Source of the DNA: CAKRPJ01 sp934376955
Lineage (GTDB): Bacteria; Bacillota; Clostridia; Lachnospirales; Lachnospiraceae
NCBI GenBank assembly: GCA_934376955.1
Contig: CAKRPJ010000019.1
Span: forward strand, 1 to 48,345
Length of the DNA: 48,345 nt
Direction: 5' to 3'
The notes under the pieces are model-generated. The model did no database searches. It had not been told where the DNA came from and was given only the letters and a program-made list of their open reading frames with translations. Below are positions 11,501 through 19,260 of the stretch, piece by piece; positions within the stretch are counted from its first letter, which is position 1, and every line of letters starts with the position of its first letter. The position numbers and the translations under genes were made by a program.

Positions 11501-14377
11501 ATATCCTTCACTCCTTGACAGCTCTTTTACATAATATTTTCCAAGGAGCAGTGGTCTGCTGATCCAATAATTTCCATATTTCAGATCATTTTCCGAATAA
11601 CAGTTTTTCGGCCCTTTCCAGCTTATGTCTTTTCTTTTCATTATTTTTCCTGTTTCCATATCAAAGGTCATTCCCGGCATTTCCGTATAGCTTAGAAACG
11701 CTGCATTTCCATCCTCATCCGTTACTGCCACCGATGTCAGATCATGCTTTCGATAAACGATCCCAGTGTTTGTCATTGTCCCGTTACTGCGGATATCCGT
11801 GTCAGGATGGATGATATCTTCCGCAGCAAACAGTCCGTATACCGCCCCCTTTAAAGTTCCGTCTCCTTCCGTATCTCCGGCAGAGGAATACTGATCGGAT
11901 TCCTTTCGGTACAGATCCAGATCCCGTTTATTAATATAAAGCTCTCCCTCTGTCCTGTGATCCCGTATCTCCCAGAAATCCTTTCCTCCGTCTGCCGCAT
12001 CATAATGCGAATAAAGCTCCCGGTTTCCGGATGGAAGATGACGGATCCCATCCTCTGCGGCAGATCCCAGATAAGTCTCAAAGTCGGCCCCGGTATCAGA
12101 ATCCCACTCCGTATCAGAATCCCACTCTCCATCAGCTTCTTCGTTCAAAAGCCTGCTTTCAGCCACATCCATGGCTTCTTCCCCGCTCTCCGGCCTCCAA
12201 ATGCCTCCTTTTGTCAAAGCGCCCTTTAATATCCGCCATATTTTAGACAAAAACGTGGAGCCTTCTGCCGAGGATGACGATTCCGGCTTTTTCGCATTTG
12301 ACCGGGTCACAGAAAGCATCGGCCTCCTCGTCTCCAAGGACGCAGCAGCAGCCTCCGGCTTTTTCGCGTTCGACCGGGTCGCGGAGAGCAATGGCTTTCT
12401 CATCTCCAAGGACGCAGCAGCAGCCTCCGGCTTTTTCGCATTCGACCGGGTCGCAGAAAGCAATGGTTTTCTCGTATCTAAGGACGCAGCAGCAGCCTCC
12501 GGCTTTTTCGTACTCGAGTAAGCTTTATTGACATCCCGGACAGAGCCCTCCGCCAAAACCGCGTCTGCTCCGGCTTCGGAGGATGTCGTCGTTACCAGCT
12601 CGATCGGAACATCCTCAGGATGGATATCGTGGAGAATATATCCTGTCCGCGCTTTGATCTCTTTCCATGTGTAAGTAAATTTTAAATGAATAAACGCATC
12701 CCGGGTCGCTTCACAGTCTGCACGGCAGCCGGACGCCACAAAAGCAGCAGCAGGATCTGTATTTCCTCCGCCGGTCGTCTCCGGTTTTCCTGTTTCCAGT
12801 ACCTGACAGACCTCCTCATACGCATTTTCATCTGCCAGCCAGTGAAAATGTGCTTTCGTATCCGCACAGTCTGCACACGCATCCACCAGCTCCAGCCATT
12901 TCTTTGCCGCCGCCCGGTTTTTATCCTCGATCTGCTCATCTGCCTCCGGATCCGGATCAGAGGTGTCGGAAGACTCTGCCCATTTTGGCATCCCATGACC
13001 ATCACAATATGTTTTGTCGTAGGTGTATTTTCTTTCATCCCTATGGCTGAGTTCTCCCCGCTCATCGGTTGTCCCCTCGGCAAATATCTGAAAGCCCTCC
13101 CATGGGACAAAGCTCAGATTTTCCTCCAGCAGCCTGCCTTCCGTTTCCTTTTTTACAAGGCTGTCCGCATCTTCAAACCGCTCATACAGATAAAACTGGC
13201 TTCCGCGCAAAGGCATTCCGGTCTCATCATCCAGCTTCTTGAGCTTTACATTATAAGTAGCTGAAAAGGTTTCTTTATGGCGAAATATCCGAAAATCCAT
13301 TTCCGGATCTTCTGTTCCATATCCCGGAATATCCGGAATTTCCCCTTCTCCCTGACTGATCACAAGATAGAACACCATATCTGACGGTACAATGCGGATA
13401 TCCGCCTGATAAAGCCTCTGGTGCTCCGGGGCATTAACACAGGCCTTAAAGTCCATCCACTGATGCAGATAATCCTCATTCCAGCTTCCCTCCGTGTACC
13501 ACCCGGAATTTTTTTTCATGGTTATCTTATAGCGCACCATTGTTTTATTATATCGCTCTTCCTCCGACAAATTGCTCCCGACAGCACTGTCGTTTGCCGC
13601 GGCAGAACCATTGTTATGGATCCGGATCGAGTCGTTGCTCCATGTCAGCTCATACAGGCTCTCTCCCATTACAGATTTTGCGATATTCTTATCCTGAGAG
13701 GCATCCAGCCATCCTTCTTTTCCTCCTCCGGATCCATTATCCCAAACGCTTTGCGGTTCGATCCCGGCAATATCGCGGATAAACCTGCTTCCGAGTACAA
13801 GTTCCGTATCGAGCGCACCCGGGCCGTCCGAGAAGGGCGCAATAACAATAGAAACTGCCCTCTCCTCGGAGGTCGCTTCCCGTATCGCTTCCGGAGCTTC
13901 GTTTCCCTGACTTTCTCCGGAAGCTGCCTCCTTCTCCAACGCCCTGATTGCTCTGGACTCCCGGTCAGGATCATCTGCGATCCATGCAAATTTAGTCTTT
14001 GCATTATCCTTGATCTTTTTTACTTCATTTGGCCCTGATGCCTGCGACGCGATCCCGGCATACAATTCCGGATCATACTTTGAAGCCGCCCGCTTTAAAG
14101 CATTCCAATTGGTGGGGTACGCCCAGAAAAGACGCTTTGCCTGCTCCTCAGTCAAAGGGGACGGAAGCGTATCATATTTATAAATATCGTATCGATCAGA
14201 CTGTCTCCAGCTCTTGCCTCCATCCAGACAGTAAAACGGAGCAGTTGCCTTCTGCGGCCAGATCTCTGATGCCTCCGCCGGGATCGGCATACCTAATGCG
14301 GAAAGAAATATAACTAAAGCTAAAAATCCCGCGATTTTTCTTCTTTCTCTCATTAAAAGCGCCTTTATTTTTTCCAT
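2564..14377 (-). CDS. Giant CnaB/SpaA-repeat surface adhesin with VPKTG motif and fused second membrane ectodomain
   Basis: A 3937-residue exported protein. It has a signal peptide (about 1-36, ending AEA) and an N-terminal region with FYCLDGGKSW near residue 48 that could be a thioester-type adhesion domain (unproven). At about 618-699 there are 24-residue repeats. At least ten CnaB/SpaA-like modules follow, seen as KxD...GAxxxLY starts and GxYxLxExxAPxGY ends, near residues 373, 811, 1862, 2118, 2525, 2645, 2869, 2987, 3092 and 3361. Such domains often form Lys-Asn isopeptide bonds. A proline-rich stalk spans about 3454-3512, then the sortase motif VPKTG at 3551-3555 and a membrane helix at about 3561-3582. 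Unusually the chain goes on: TPDR-type linker 3596-3623, a second signal-like helix 3624-3645 ending SYA, an ectodomain of about 260 residues, a third helix 3908-3928 and a basic tail. Its start has GGGAGG eight bases upstream. No sortase gene is in the window. Confidence 0.9.
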   Translation of the reverse strand: MEKIKALLMRERRKIAGFLALVIFLSALGMPIPAEASEIWPQKATAPFYCLDGGKSWRQSDRYDIYKYDTLPSPLTEEQAKRLFWAYPTNWNALKRAASKYDPELYAGIASQASGPNEVKKIKDNAKTKFAWIADDPDRESRAIRALEKEAASGESQGNEAPEAIREATSEERAVSIVIAPFSDGPGALDTELVLGSRFIRDIAGIEPQSVWDNGSGGGKEGWLDASQDKNIAKSVMGESLYELTWSNDSIRIHNNGSAAANDSAVGSNLSEEERYNKTMVRYKITMKKNSGWYTEGSWNEDYLHQWMDFKACVNAPEHQRLYQADIRIVPSDMVFYLVISQGEGEIPDIPGYGTEDPEMDFRIFRHKETFSATYNVKLKKLDDETGMPLRGSQFYLYERFEDADSLVKKETEGRLLEENLSFVPWEGFQIFAEGTTDERGELSHRDERKYTYDKTYCDGHGMPKWAESSDTSDPDPEADEQIEDKNRAAAKKWLELVDACADCADTKAHFHWLADENAYEEVCQVLETGKPETTGGGNTDPAAAFVASGCRADCEATRDAFIHLKFTYTWKEIKARTGYILHDIHPEDVPIELVTTTSSEAGADAVLAEGSVRDVNKAYSSTKKPEAAAASLDTRKPLLSATRSNAKKPEAAAASLEMRKPLLSATRSNAKKPEAAAASLETRRPMLSVTRSNAKKPESSSSAEGSTFLSKIWRILKGALTKGGIWRPESGEEAMDVAESRLLNEEADGEWDSDTEWDSDTGADFETYLGSAAEDGIRHLPSGNRELYSHYDAADGGKDFWEIRDHRTEGELYINKRDLDLYRKESDQYSSAGDTEGDGTLKGAVYGLFAAEDIIHPDTDIRSNGTMTNTGIVYRKHDLTSVAVTDEDGNAAFLSYTEMPGMTFDMETGKIMKRKDISWKGPKNCYSENDLKYGNYWISRPLLLGKYYVKELSRSEGYELSVNGLSARLSNSRAGTELPDIFSAGSGTAIVSLKEMAASMEGEDGGGTGYDQIPFTVSSNGTGGYTLVLSGFPENTEFYRVDSGEKEVTALRVTGTIETPVKDAEGRQVWVTAETDTDYIKYKPEYAADGSVSGQTPQTRLEPQMVKAYQIPQQAVMKLTDINIDEDDPILHEKMSEHDIKDKEDRIFFYLKAETERILRENGYGTPVTADGCFSTEKEPVYSRGVKKGQPDRYGMTTKAGESAVKTYYGAAVQEIHIRETKEGITTEDILAELIGWYGKNPQWSFGGLDSVKKEQDGYRFVVYSGISAGNSKWFFTLKEEDGKAEVDKIYGVLEDPTALRRVYREYGADGTHRYQIERQYCFGSGKEKRYYIDAVLTPAVLIDKAGKLQDILHSVMVYHRKGEVVRDYLDGDPDNGYKVPLRKTSDKLEVTTETELVETDVKLEAVSYDKKSGVYRLRVETEGTDSNGAHFSDRDNRLMLSFMAKLPQKEKLLTDKDVEALEKGNVYGYSAGDRIGYGEYLTHIRGVSMSVSLKPDKEKTDSYIAVKELVYRRQNRVKEDADTGKVRVQVLERPIKQKVKVVKYIKEEEAIGNFRFKIYLKSNLERLFCSKNGEIRWTDKKGNEINIREYREQYPELVQKIYTRKTDRMLLEKTEETKEPGAGETYNYEKFFDAIQTADTDKWKNKGVVLNTSFKPFAFARYTGTENQINSSEAARQNALRSDAVRQFAVNWYLKDQVKAENKENIRYSDETYDKALYQAILKAEEYLLPFFQYDIGSIYEIEWDDELSGGIDRDKATLSACQLNKKGGKAEYAFGISSYLPYGQYVIVEQQPWRAEWMDLENRHYRCDKPREISLPAVYEESGKEIPEKISEKLPAIKVPWSVTEKEEDSILNGFAYPVFTNRKYRVRLRIEKLDRETGESILHDSGVFALYRAEREENKGGSGDVVRYKTDQIIEGSRKFLEAMGAYHITPFARKNGLGAGDSYYGTVPAGTPVCKESDKVIFHDESGSQTGEFSAQSTVFDGADKDVLEVAGYLETPEPVSAGVYVLAELKAPDGYVRSKPIPIEVYSDQVTYYTDGETEKKASVLHKYAGEETARIFVNDDAVSLEISKKKTEDTIRGMKLEGSLRYLENRRQAGEHIELVYENGIYQGYGYLIRKLDSAEDKNRYVSGAKMILYQAIELCPSGDKQDLAVEGLKVIRDRNGNVVDILVEEDYAGKPSVFSEKDGVWDLRELSDGDVPVLFYDMGGLKVLEKNADGHLYGFGKDGGRIRITSNTESIYALKGGIPVFEICGGDFSELVYDERTRAFTKMDEETVIYHLDSEGVRDALVDGYTGLAYVERFVPGIRGREERRISVWPVTVLRDTNGAVIRRDKILTGRPGERNAGSSEAYITGTWESETGSLEKRMSPVLDENGLVRYYPVGRELYKTGEAVYDRDGEYLTYRYEELLEKFNRAAYYQYDKNRLYRGTGNGQAAVKLQHRKGEAWIIPNTWISGIKSPQDPTETEKTWGKPDLLRRVTPGKYILEEMEAPKGYVRAFPMAVCVEENAKVQRVSLSDERIKVEIHKTDPEDQILTGAKLALFKAHRVYTSDFNQYPKGYYFVKSSQEPACWQIEDPVDNHPKDVRAVWITGKTPKYLEGIPAGDYILEELDTPAGYLPSSMEIVVKETEELQSFVLKDDHIKLEIFKYEADKNGIKTALPWNFNAELTLYPAVLDPNGEVKIQDGRPLYEAEHPVDSWIAGRLGNHGTDMTRAYEEMFTEYRDQFLHFSWKDPYGGGSAKRVEMFSYGNGEIVYQVWEMEDGREFSVTVSEKKGSSLKNRATLKESVKDRYVFKYQIHKNRPALGSGTAESYDTADGIHRIDKIPAGKYVLVETKTPDGYKAAAPQIINVLPIHELQRYSMENIKKQRYIDKRDKAGNQLAGAELSLYRAGEDGELDLKEELLEDRWISGKEGRYDADDLADGKIPQGYGIGDMRLHKIPPLKYGSYYLVETRAPEYFITMQPLKIILNEETADVITAVNQMTEGKIEIRKTDSEWYEKPVPGAWFEIRNKRTEDTFLIRTDETGAASSPMLPTTYVDHTYNPVPYEYEVREVRSPEGYQQSDKIWRVVFTPKENDVLVYRIAAENDRTRLYISKSDFETGDFVPGAKLAIYKAIYKDGAYIPNGIALESWSSKKEPHPCIGKLSAGETYFLIEEEAPEGYLVSPAVLFTISKDGSHVIEIAKGSGKIIMDTEESTERLKTLSVLCRSVTGGRFVLKNRGQVISAGEMHGVIEIPDQIPEGESLTVSQWVTFSDGSEKAIKNESFRVYRKAGDCRINVKTPVKTEYLLSDKNGRSIALWDGQENERKRIEGSLWTEGTYRLEERLVFDDGSRIPVERTDFGIGNRKAVDHLDMKDRKTEVRIRKTDRESGKWVPGAKLSIKDRNGKTIASWNSGEDEYLLSGILKPGEEYRLVEDQAPEGYWKEEDILFTVSEDGRIDLIQMEDRKKETEPPKEPEPPTKPDVPDRPKPPKEPEKPECPGDSKNPHPPVETPDGPGPGNQPELPTEPMKPEKHPGVITAKYAPSTGGAGYADLRNPGKIRGKTGIYVPKTGDSQNPLLYVGGMVAFMLAAAVILTSSRKKTADQKGKRIGETPDRTPDRTIDRTTDKITSKTRDKTKRRFYIFLFTAFLVMAGFLNINSYAEEMSDPRKTGQSIKIYESPVFVGERKDLIPADIIEEDGKQYRLVSMEEKDAVREKEITYASADIPYLLEGSQKPPDTALITLKDEYAQSEYEREVPLLKVTEKDVFWSDDFHFPLTVTGYDADSFRIGETEIPAEADMIRYEDAFLEYLGLSADCYQINKIEWSGESYEKDGEKCRDGEAKGKKLVRSVSVKYGGQVEAPKLEGKQYVALYEEISGADMDTEETETIVSEETEASAGSPIDAEALQKNSFTERVLSWIREYRTVIAVSIFFLLFLLSALLLFFRTGKKGKYK
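3509..3592 (-). repeat. Seven 12-nt repeats encoding tetrapeptides TPDR/TTDK/TKRR
   Basis: Within the giant adhesin gene, 84 nt encode seven consecutive tetrapeptides: TPDR, TPDR, TIDR, TTDK, ITSK, TRDK and TKRR. The first units are nearly identical at DNA level (ACGCCAGATAGA twice) and later ones drift. The stretch forms the positively charged cytoplasmic loop between the sorting-signal helix and the second signal-like helix. Confidence 0.85.
12281..12527 (-). repeat. 72-nt in-frame tandem repeats in the adhesin N-terminal region
   Basis: The block GCCTCCGGCT recurs at 12351, 12423 and 12495, an exact 72-nt period, with a more diverged unit before it. About three and a half units are present. 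Each codes 24 residues of the type AKKPEAAAASLE plus TRKPLLSATRSN, a low-complexity basic segment at about residues 618-699. The near identity of the copies suggests recent slippage or gene conversion and makes copy number likely to vary between strains. Confidence 0.9.
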
Positions 14378-14406
14378 TTGTCATGCCTCCCTGCTATTAT
14401 TCCTGC

Positions 14407-17400
14407 CTATACCTCAGGCTCTGCCTTTTTGTTTTCGATCCATGCACCGGAAGCATCCACATAGAAGCCGTCCGGAGTTGTTGTCCCGGCAAGCATTCTT
14501 CCGTTTTTCTCAAAATAATACCAGCTTCCGTTGATCTGATGCCATCCCGTATACATATATCCACGACTTCCATCCTTTTTGTCATGAAGGTAATACCAGT
14601 TTTTATTTGACGGATCCTGATACCATCCGGTTGCCATAGTCCCATCCTCCATAAAATAGAACCATGACGCCGCTTCCTGTCCGGCTTGCGCATAAGGATT
14701 ATGGATATAGCCCCACTCCTTCGCAAAGGTTCTGCCATTGTTAATGAAAAGCCATCTCTCTGCTCCATCCTTTACCCAGATGCCGGTTAAACTGTTCTCC
14801 GGCGCGGACACTGAGGTTTTCACTGTACCTTCCGTTGTTATCCCCGAAGAATACTTTTTCCCGGAGCTGCCCCCGGAGCTTCCTCCGGAGCCGTGAGAAC
14901 TCCCGCCGCCGGAAGAAGTACGGATATGATTGACCAGTTTAAACTTAAGGGTCACGGGTATTTCCTTCCTTTTATCACCGGCAGCCGCCGTCAGGATCGT
15001 CCTTTTTTCGGCTGTATACGGGTAAGACTTCATGGCATCCCGGATCCATGCCGAATCGGTCTGCGGCTGCACCCTTCCATTGTCGTCCACGATCAGAACC
15101 GCAGGATCCGCACTCCATGAGATCTGTGGCCAGATATCCTCCGCCTCCCGCTCTTTTGTTCTTTCGGGAAGCACACGGGCATTCAGTATCTGCGCCTCTG
15201 CCCCGCTCCATTTCATATCCGGCTTAGAGCTTCGCCCCATCTTTGTAAGGATCATATCAAATTCCAGCTGATCTTTATCTGTTTCAATACTCTCCGCTCT
15301 TACCTCCGTCTGATCCTTCGTTATAAACTGAACCTCTGCCTTACATACTGCTGTTTTTTTATTTCCGAGTATATCCTCTGCCTGCAGAAGGATCTCTGCC
15401 GTTTTCTGTCCGGAGCCTTTTCTGCGTGCATAGGGATCGGTCTGGCAGCGTGCATCATCCGCCTCCATGATATCCCGGATCCATCTGCTGTCTTTTTTCG
15501 CATAGACGCTGACATTTCGGTAGTCTTTGCTGCTATCCTCTTTACCAAAGTCTTCCCCCTCAAGCTTCAGGATACTATTATCACTCACAGACCATGAAAT
15601 ATCTTTTTTATCAAAATATTCCGGCCCAAAGGAAGCGCTCAGAGTAATGGGGCCTGAAACAGATATCGATTCCTTCGGAGCTTTTCTGTCACCGGACAGC
15701 GTCCTTGTAACGGTAAATCGGATATCATTTTTATCCAGACAGACTTCATCTGCCGAAACTCTTGTCCTGTCTTTTATCTGAAAGGTGACTGCGATCCTGC
15801 AATTTGCAGTCAAACTCTTTCCCTCAAAGCTCGCCGCAGGTCTGGTCTCTGCAGTCAATACCGCAACGCCTCCGCCTACTCCGTTTCCATAGACTGTATC
15901 CGCGATCGGATATCTGTAATTCTTTTCTATCTGCTCCTTCTCTGCCTTTCTGATAATATCCTGAAAAAAATCGGATTGCAGATTCAGCTCCACCGATGCA
16001 CTCTTATCTGTGTAGCCCTCCGCATCTTCATCGTCATTATGCTTAAGTAAGAGCAGTCCTTTATCATCCACGCTCCAGCGCACCCTGCTGTCGGCTACAT
16101 CATTGTTTTTATCCACAACTGCCTTTACCTTCACCTCCTGTACCTGTGTATCCGTTTCCAATTTTCCGTTGATATATCTGGCGATCAATTTTCCCGATGC
16201 ATTTTTTACTTCTGTCACCACGGAAGGATTTTTTCTGTCTCCGGATCGCTCCTGTACTACCCGAAAACAGAGCTCCTCCGGAGCAACGCAGACATTTGCT
16301 GCAACCTTTTTATAGACAGCGGCTATCTCTGTGTCACAATCCGGCATCACAAAGCTATAGGAGCCTCCTGTCTGATATGCCATGCTCCGTTTCCTTCCGC
16401 TTTTATCTGTATAAGTCGGCGTTCCCTCCATCTGGTATTTCGCCTCCTCTGTGTTTTTCGGTGCCGTCACTACGGTCACCAGATCCCCGGCTGCCACCGC
16501 GCCTCTATGGGACTTGTCCATCTCCTTACTGTAGACAGACTCCCCTCTGGCCGTCAGTATTGCCACATCATAATACTGCTCCACATTTGCCGCTGTATCG
16601 ATCTGCAGCACCGAAACCAGATGTCCGGTCACCGGACGGCCGCTGGGCCCGGGGGCAAAATGATCCGGAAAGAACTGATCCGACCTTACGGAAGCCTCCG
16701 TATCCGTCAGATGTAAGATCCCATCCTCCAGCTCCTCATAAAAATATTTTTGTTCCTCCTTTTGTTTCCCATCTCCCTGAATCAATGTAAAATGATTATC
16801 TCCCGCATGCCAGAAGCCGATATGGGCTCCGTAAGGGAACAGATTATCCTCACGGATACCGGAGCCGCATATCCCTGCGCGTATCTTCTCCTCCTTATCG
16901 GCAAACAGATATGCCAGATCTGCCTGCTCCTCTGCTCCATATCGAAAATGAAAGCCTGTATCGTGGGTGCCGATAAACGTACCTTCTCTGGCGTCATATC
17001 CCAGACCGGAGTTTGCAATCCTCCCCTCAAACCTTGCAACCTTCATTTTTCCGGATGCGTATTTTCCGGTCACACCGCCTATCGCCTGTGAGCCTGCACC
17101 TCCTATGGTTCCGGAAACTCTGACATTAAATATATCCGTTCCATTTTGAAAGCCTGTTATCCCGCCCACATATCCGCCTCCGCAGATCCGTGCGTTCCGG
17201 CTGTCTCCTGTATTTACCGTGCAGTCTGCGATCAGAGATTCCGATGCCTTTCCTGTGATCCCTCCGATAAAGATCTCCTTCGCTTCCCCTGCATCCATTG
17301 CGATATGATCTGCAAGGCAATTTTCCACTACGGTATTTTCCGAGATCTCACCAAGAAGCCCACCTGTATTTCCCATCGTTTTCAATGCTCCCATCGTCCG

Positions 17401-18075
17401 AACGCCTCGAATCACACTATGTTCGGCACTTCCTGCAAGGATCCCGGCATTTTCTCCCGCTGTGATCACATAACCCGGTTTGACCGTAAGATCTTTAATT
17501 TCAGAATTTTTGATCGCGCCAAACAGCCCCACATAGTTCCAATCCGGGTGATACAGGCGGAAATTTGATATTGTTTTCCCGTTTCCGTCAAAATGTCCCT
17601 CAAATCCGGAGAGCTTCTGATTTCCGATCTCCGAAGTATTTCGATAAAACCCGATAGGGATCCACGATCTTCCTCCAAGATCGATATCCTTCGTCAGCTT
17701 AAAATACGCTCCCCTATAGTCCCCCGGATACGTCCCCTCATTTTCATTGATCTTCATGCCCATGGAGGCCAGCTCGGAAAGACCCATAAGCTGTGCCTTC
17801 GTTGCTATCTGGTATGGCTTTTCTTTGGAACCGTCTCCGTATCTCCCGCTCAGGAAGCTGATATCCCCGATCCAGCCGCTCCAAATATCATCCGTTAATG
17901 CGGATACAGCCGGTAGCCGCTTCGCATCTGACAGCGTTGCCGGGCAAATATCAAAGGCTGCATTTTCCGCATAGCTTTTCTGCGGCATCCCCCATAAAAG
18001 CGCACCGGACAGTCCCAGCGCTGTCATACATACTGCTGCTTTTTTTCTTTTTCCTGATCGTCCTGCTTTTAACAT
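14407..18075 (-). CDS. Secreted GLUG / Ig-like protein with choline-binding-type C-terminal repeats
   Basis: A 1222-residue surface protein. The signal peptide is residues 1-36 (basic start, hydrophobic core, ending SYA). Residues about 75-330 hold GLUG-type repeats (GLFGAI, GGLLGEI, GGITGKA, GGITGFQ, GGVTGKY), expected to form a beta-solenoid. A short beta module with SYSFVMPDCDTEIAAVYK follows. Three homologous modules of about 150 residues come next, each opening with a D/E-x-L/I-F stretch, then an I/V-S/R-W-S-V/A-D motif and a W-I-R-D-I/A-M-like motif. After a Gly/Ser linker the end carries aromatic repeats such as TGWHQINGSWYYFEKNGRM, typical of PF01473 choline/cell-wall-binding units. 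The start at 18075 has AAGGAG eight bases upstream. It lies 29 nt before the giant adhesin gene and is probably cotranscribed with it. No catalytic domain was recognised. Confidence 0.88.
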   Translation of the reverse strand: MLKAGRSGKRKKAAVCMTALGLSGALLWGMPQKSYAENAAFDICPATLSDAKRLPAVSALTDDIWSGWIGDISFLSGRYGDGSKEKPYQIATKAQLMGLSELASMGMKINENEGTYPGDYRGAYFKLTKDIDLGGRSWIPIGFYRNTSEIGNQKLSGFEGHFDGNGKTISNFRLYHPDWNYVGLFGAIKNSEIKDLTVKPGYVITAGENAGILAGSAEHSVIRGVRTMGALKTMGNTGGLLGEISENTVVENCLADHIAMDAGEAKEIFIGGITGKASESLIADCTVNTGDSRNARICGGGYVGGITGFQNGTDIFNVRVSGTIGGAGSQAIGGVTGKYASGKMKVARFEGRIANSGLGYDAREGTFIGTHDTGFHFRYGAEEQADLAYLFADKEEKIRAGICGSGIREDNLFPYGAHIGFWHAGDNHFTLIQGDGKQKEEQKYFYEELEDGILHLTDTEASVRSDQFFPDHFAPGPSGRPVTGHLVSVLQIDTAANVEQYYDVAILTARGESVYSKEMDKSHRGAVAAGDLVTVVTAPKNTEEAKYQMEGTPTYTDKSGRKRSMAYQTGGSYSFVMPDCDTEIAAVYKKVAANVCVAPEELCFRVVQERSGDRKNPSVVTEVKNASGKLIARYINGKLETDTQVQEVKVKAVVDKNNDVADSRVRWSVDDKGLLLLKHNDDEDAEGYTDKSASVELNLQSDFFQDIIRKAEKEQIEKNYRYPIADTVYGNGVGGGVAVLTAETRPAASFEGKSLTANCRIAVTFQIKDRTRVSADEVCLDKNDIRFTVTRTLSGDRKAPKESISVSGPITLSASFGPEYFDKKDISWSVSDNSILKLEGEDFGKEDSSKDYRNVSVYAKKDSRWIRDIMEADDARCQTDPYARRKGSGQKTAEILLQAEDILGNKKTAVCKAEVQFITKDQTEVRAESIETDKDQLEFDMILTKMGRSSKPDMKWSGAEAQILNARVLPERTKEREAEDIWPQISWSADPAVLIVDDNGRVQPQTDSAWIRDAMKSYPYTAEKRTILTAAAGDKRKEIPVTLKFKLVNHIRTSSGGGSSHGSGGSSGGSSGKKYSSGITTEGTVKTSVSAPENSLTGIWVKDGAERWLFINNGRTFAKEWGYIHNPYAQAGQEAASWFYFMEDGTMATGWYQDPSNKNWYYLHDKKDGSRGYMYTGWHQINGSWYYFEKNGRMLAGTTTPDGFYVDASGAWIENKKAEPEV

Positions 18076-18099
18076 TTTCTTTTCTCCTTTTTCTTTTTA

Positions 18100-18137
18100 T
18101 GATATTGGGGGCAAAAGCCCCCGGTTTTGAAGTCGTC
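18100..18137 (-). repeat. Dispersed leader hairpin R2, copy upstream of the GLUG gene
   Basis: On the transcribed strand a perfect GGGGGC / GCCCCC stem with a TTTT loop lies between the stop of the DUF6273 gene and the AAGGAG site of the GLUG gene. Related hairpins occur at 19261-19306 and 34402-34446, also ahead of start codons. The copy overlaps the last codons of the upstream gene. Confidence 0.75.
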
Positions 18138-19209
18138 ATTCCTGCACAAGACAGTACGCCGGTCGGATCCCAATTGTTGGATCATCTGTCTTTACCGGTG
18201 TGATGCATTTCTTTTCCAGATCCACCGCATACACCTGCTCTCCGTATCGGAAATTTCCGTTTTCATCCGCCTCAAACACCGGAGTCCGCAGCCAGAATCC
18301 CCTGTTATATGGAGATTCTTTATGATCCCTGACATTCCATATCGTACTTTTTAGATTTCCGTTGTCCCCATAGTTTAAAATTTCCTCCAATGACGGAAGA
18401 AACAAGCGATCGGATATCGTCTGGATCGGCAGCTCTTTTTTCAAAAGCTCCGTTTCCGCATTTTCTCCGTATCTGCCTTCTGCTGTTTTCCCGAGAAACG
18501 CCGCATTTACTCCGGTATCTACGACAGCAATTTTAATTGGATCCTCCGCTTCATCTGCGGCACTCCCGGCATACTGCTCCAAAAGCCATGCTCTTACGTC
18601 GGATGTCCTGTAATTATTTGTTTCCCCGAACGTAACTATCGTTGTTTCAAGCTCATTGCTGTCCACATCCGAACGGATTATATCCTCGCATAAAAACAGG
18701 GCACAGAGCTGATTCTCAGAACGTGGATTCCTGTAATCATCATCCACGCACCGAAAACGATACTCCTTTTTCCCGATCCTTCTTATCTGGATATCTCCTT
18801 CTTTCCAAGAACCGGCGGTAACTCCGTTTTCATCCTCTTGTATGCTTTGTCTATTGCTTCTTTCAAAACCGATCCTGTTTTTTATATATCTCTTTCCGTT
18901 TTCCCTCCTCTCCGACATTTTTGTGTTCGATATGTTGATCGTCTCCGGAAACAGCCTTGCGATCACCAGCGTTTCCGGTTCATAATCCTCGCCCGTAACA
19001 TAAAATTCGTGCCGCTCTGAATCAGAAACGGAGGATACCAGCTCCAGCAGGAGCCTTTGACATTCCTCTTTGCCCGAAACGATATACTGTGTATCCTCAA
19101 TTTTTGTGGCTGGGCCGGCACCAAGGACACATAATGTCGGCTGCGCTTCTGTGAGTATCACAAAAGAGCCGGCTGCCGCCAGCATTTTCCAAATTCTGTT
19201 TTTTTTCAT
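18136..19209 (-). CDS. Exported DUF6273-type protein of unknown function
   Basis: A 357-residue protein. Its first 35 residues look like a signal peptide (KKNR, then a hydrophobic core). The C-terminal half carries the pattern of DUF6273 domains: an early ARAWLLEQY-like stretch (here VRAWLLEQYAG), then LFLPSLEEI, GFWLRTP, and a final IGIRPAYCLVQE. The function of that domain is not known. The start at 19209 follows GGGAGG four bases upstream. A longer frame from 19338 would add an unlikely N-terminus. It heads the surface-protein gene set of the island and lies downstream of the pilus-operon terminator. No convincing promoter was seen in 19210-19383, only a weak TTGAAA near 19330. Confidence 0.78.
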   Translation of the reverse strand: MKKNRIWKMLAAAGSFVILTEAQPTLCVLGAGPATKIEDTQYIVSGKEECQRLLLELVSSVSDSERHEFYVTGEDYEPETLVIARLFPETINISNTKMSERRENGKRYIKNRIGFERSNRQSIQEDENGVTAGSWKEGDIQIRRIGKKEYRFRCVDDDYRNPRSENQLCALFLCEDIIRSDVDSNELETTIVTFGETNNYRTSDVRAWLLEQYAGSAADEAEDPIKIAVVDTGVNAAFLGKTAEGRYGENAETELLKKELPIQTISDRLFLPSLEEILNYGDNGNLKSTIWNVRDHKESPYNRGFWLRTPVFEADENGNFRYGEQVYAVDLEKKCITPVKTDDPTIGIRPAYCLVQE

Positions 19210-19260
19210 GGAACCTCCCGAATGAATCCTTTCGGAACTTTGATTAAGATATGATTTAAA

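Noticed and set aside
12171..12521. Open frame on the plus strand with repeats of the type AAAASGFFAFDRV
   Set aside because: It is the antisense reading of the 72-nt repeats in the adhesin gene. The repeat keeps the frame open; there is no ribosome site.
12281..12527. Regular repeats considered as a CRISPR array
   Set aside because: The units are contiguous at 72 nt without variable spacers and stay in frame in a coding sequence.
18136..19209. DUF6273 protein as a lipoprotein (PTLC near residue 27)
   Set aside because: The residues before the Cys do not fit the L-x-G/A-C lipobox well. An ordinary signal peptide is the safer reading.
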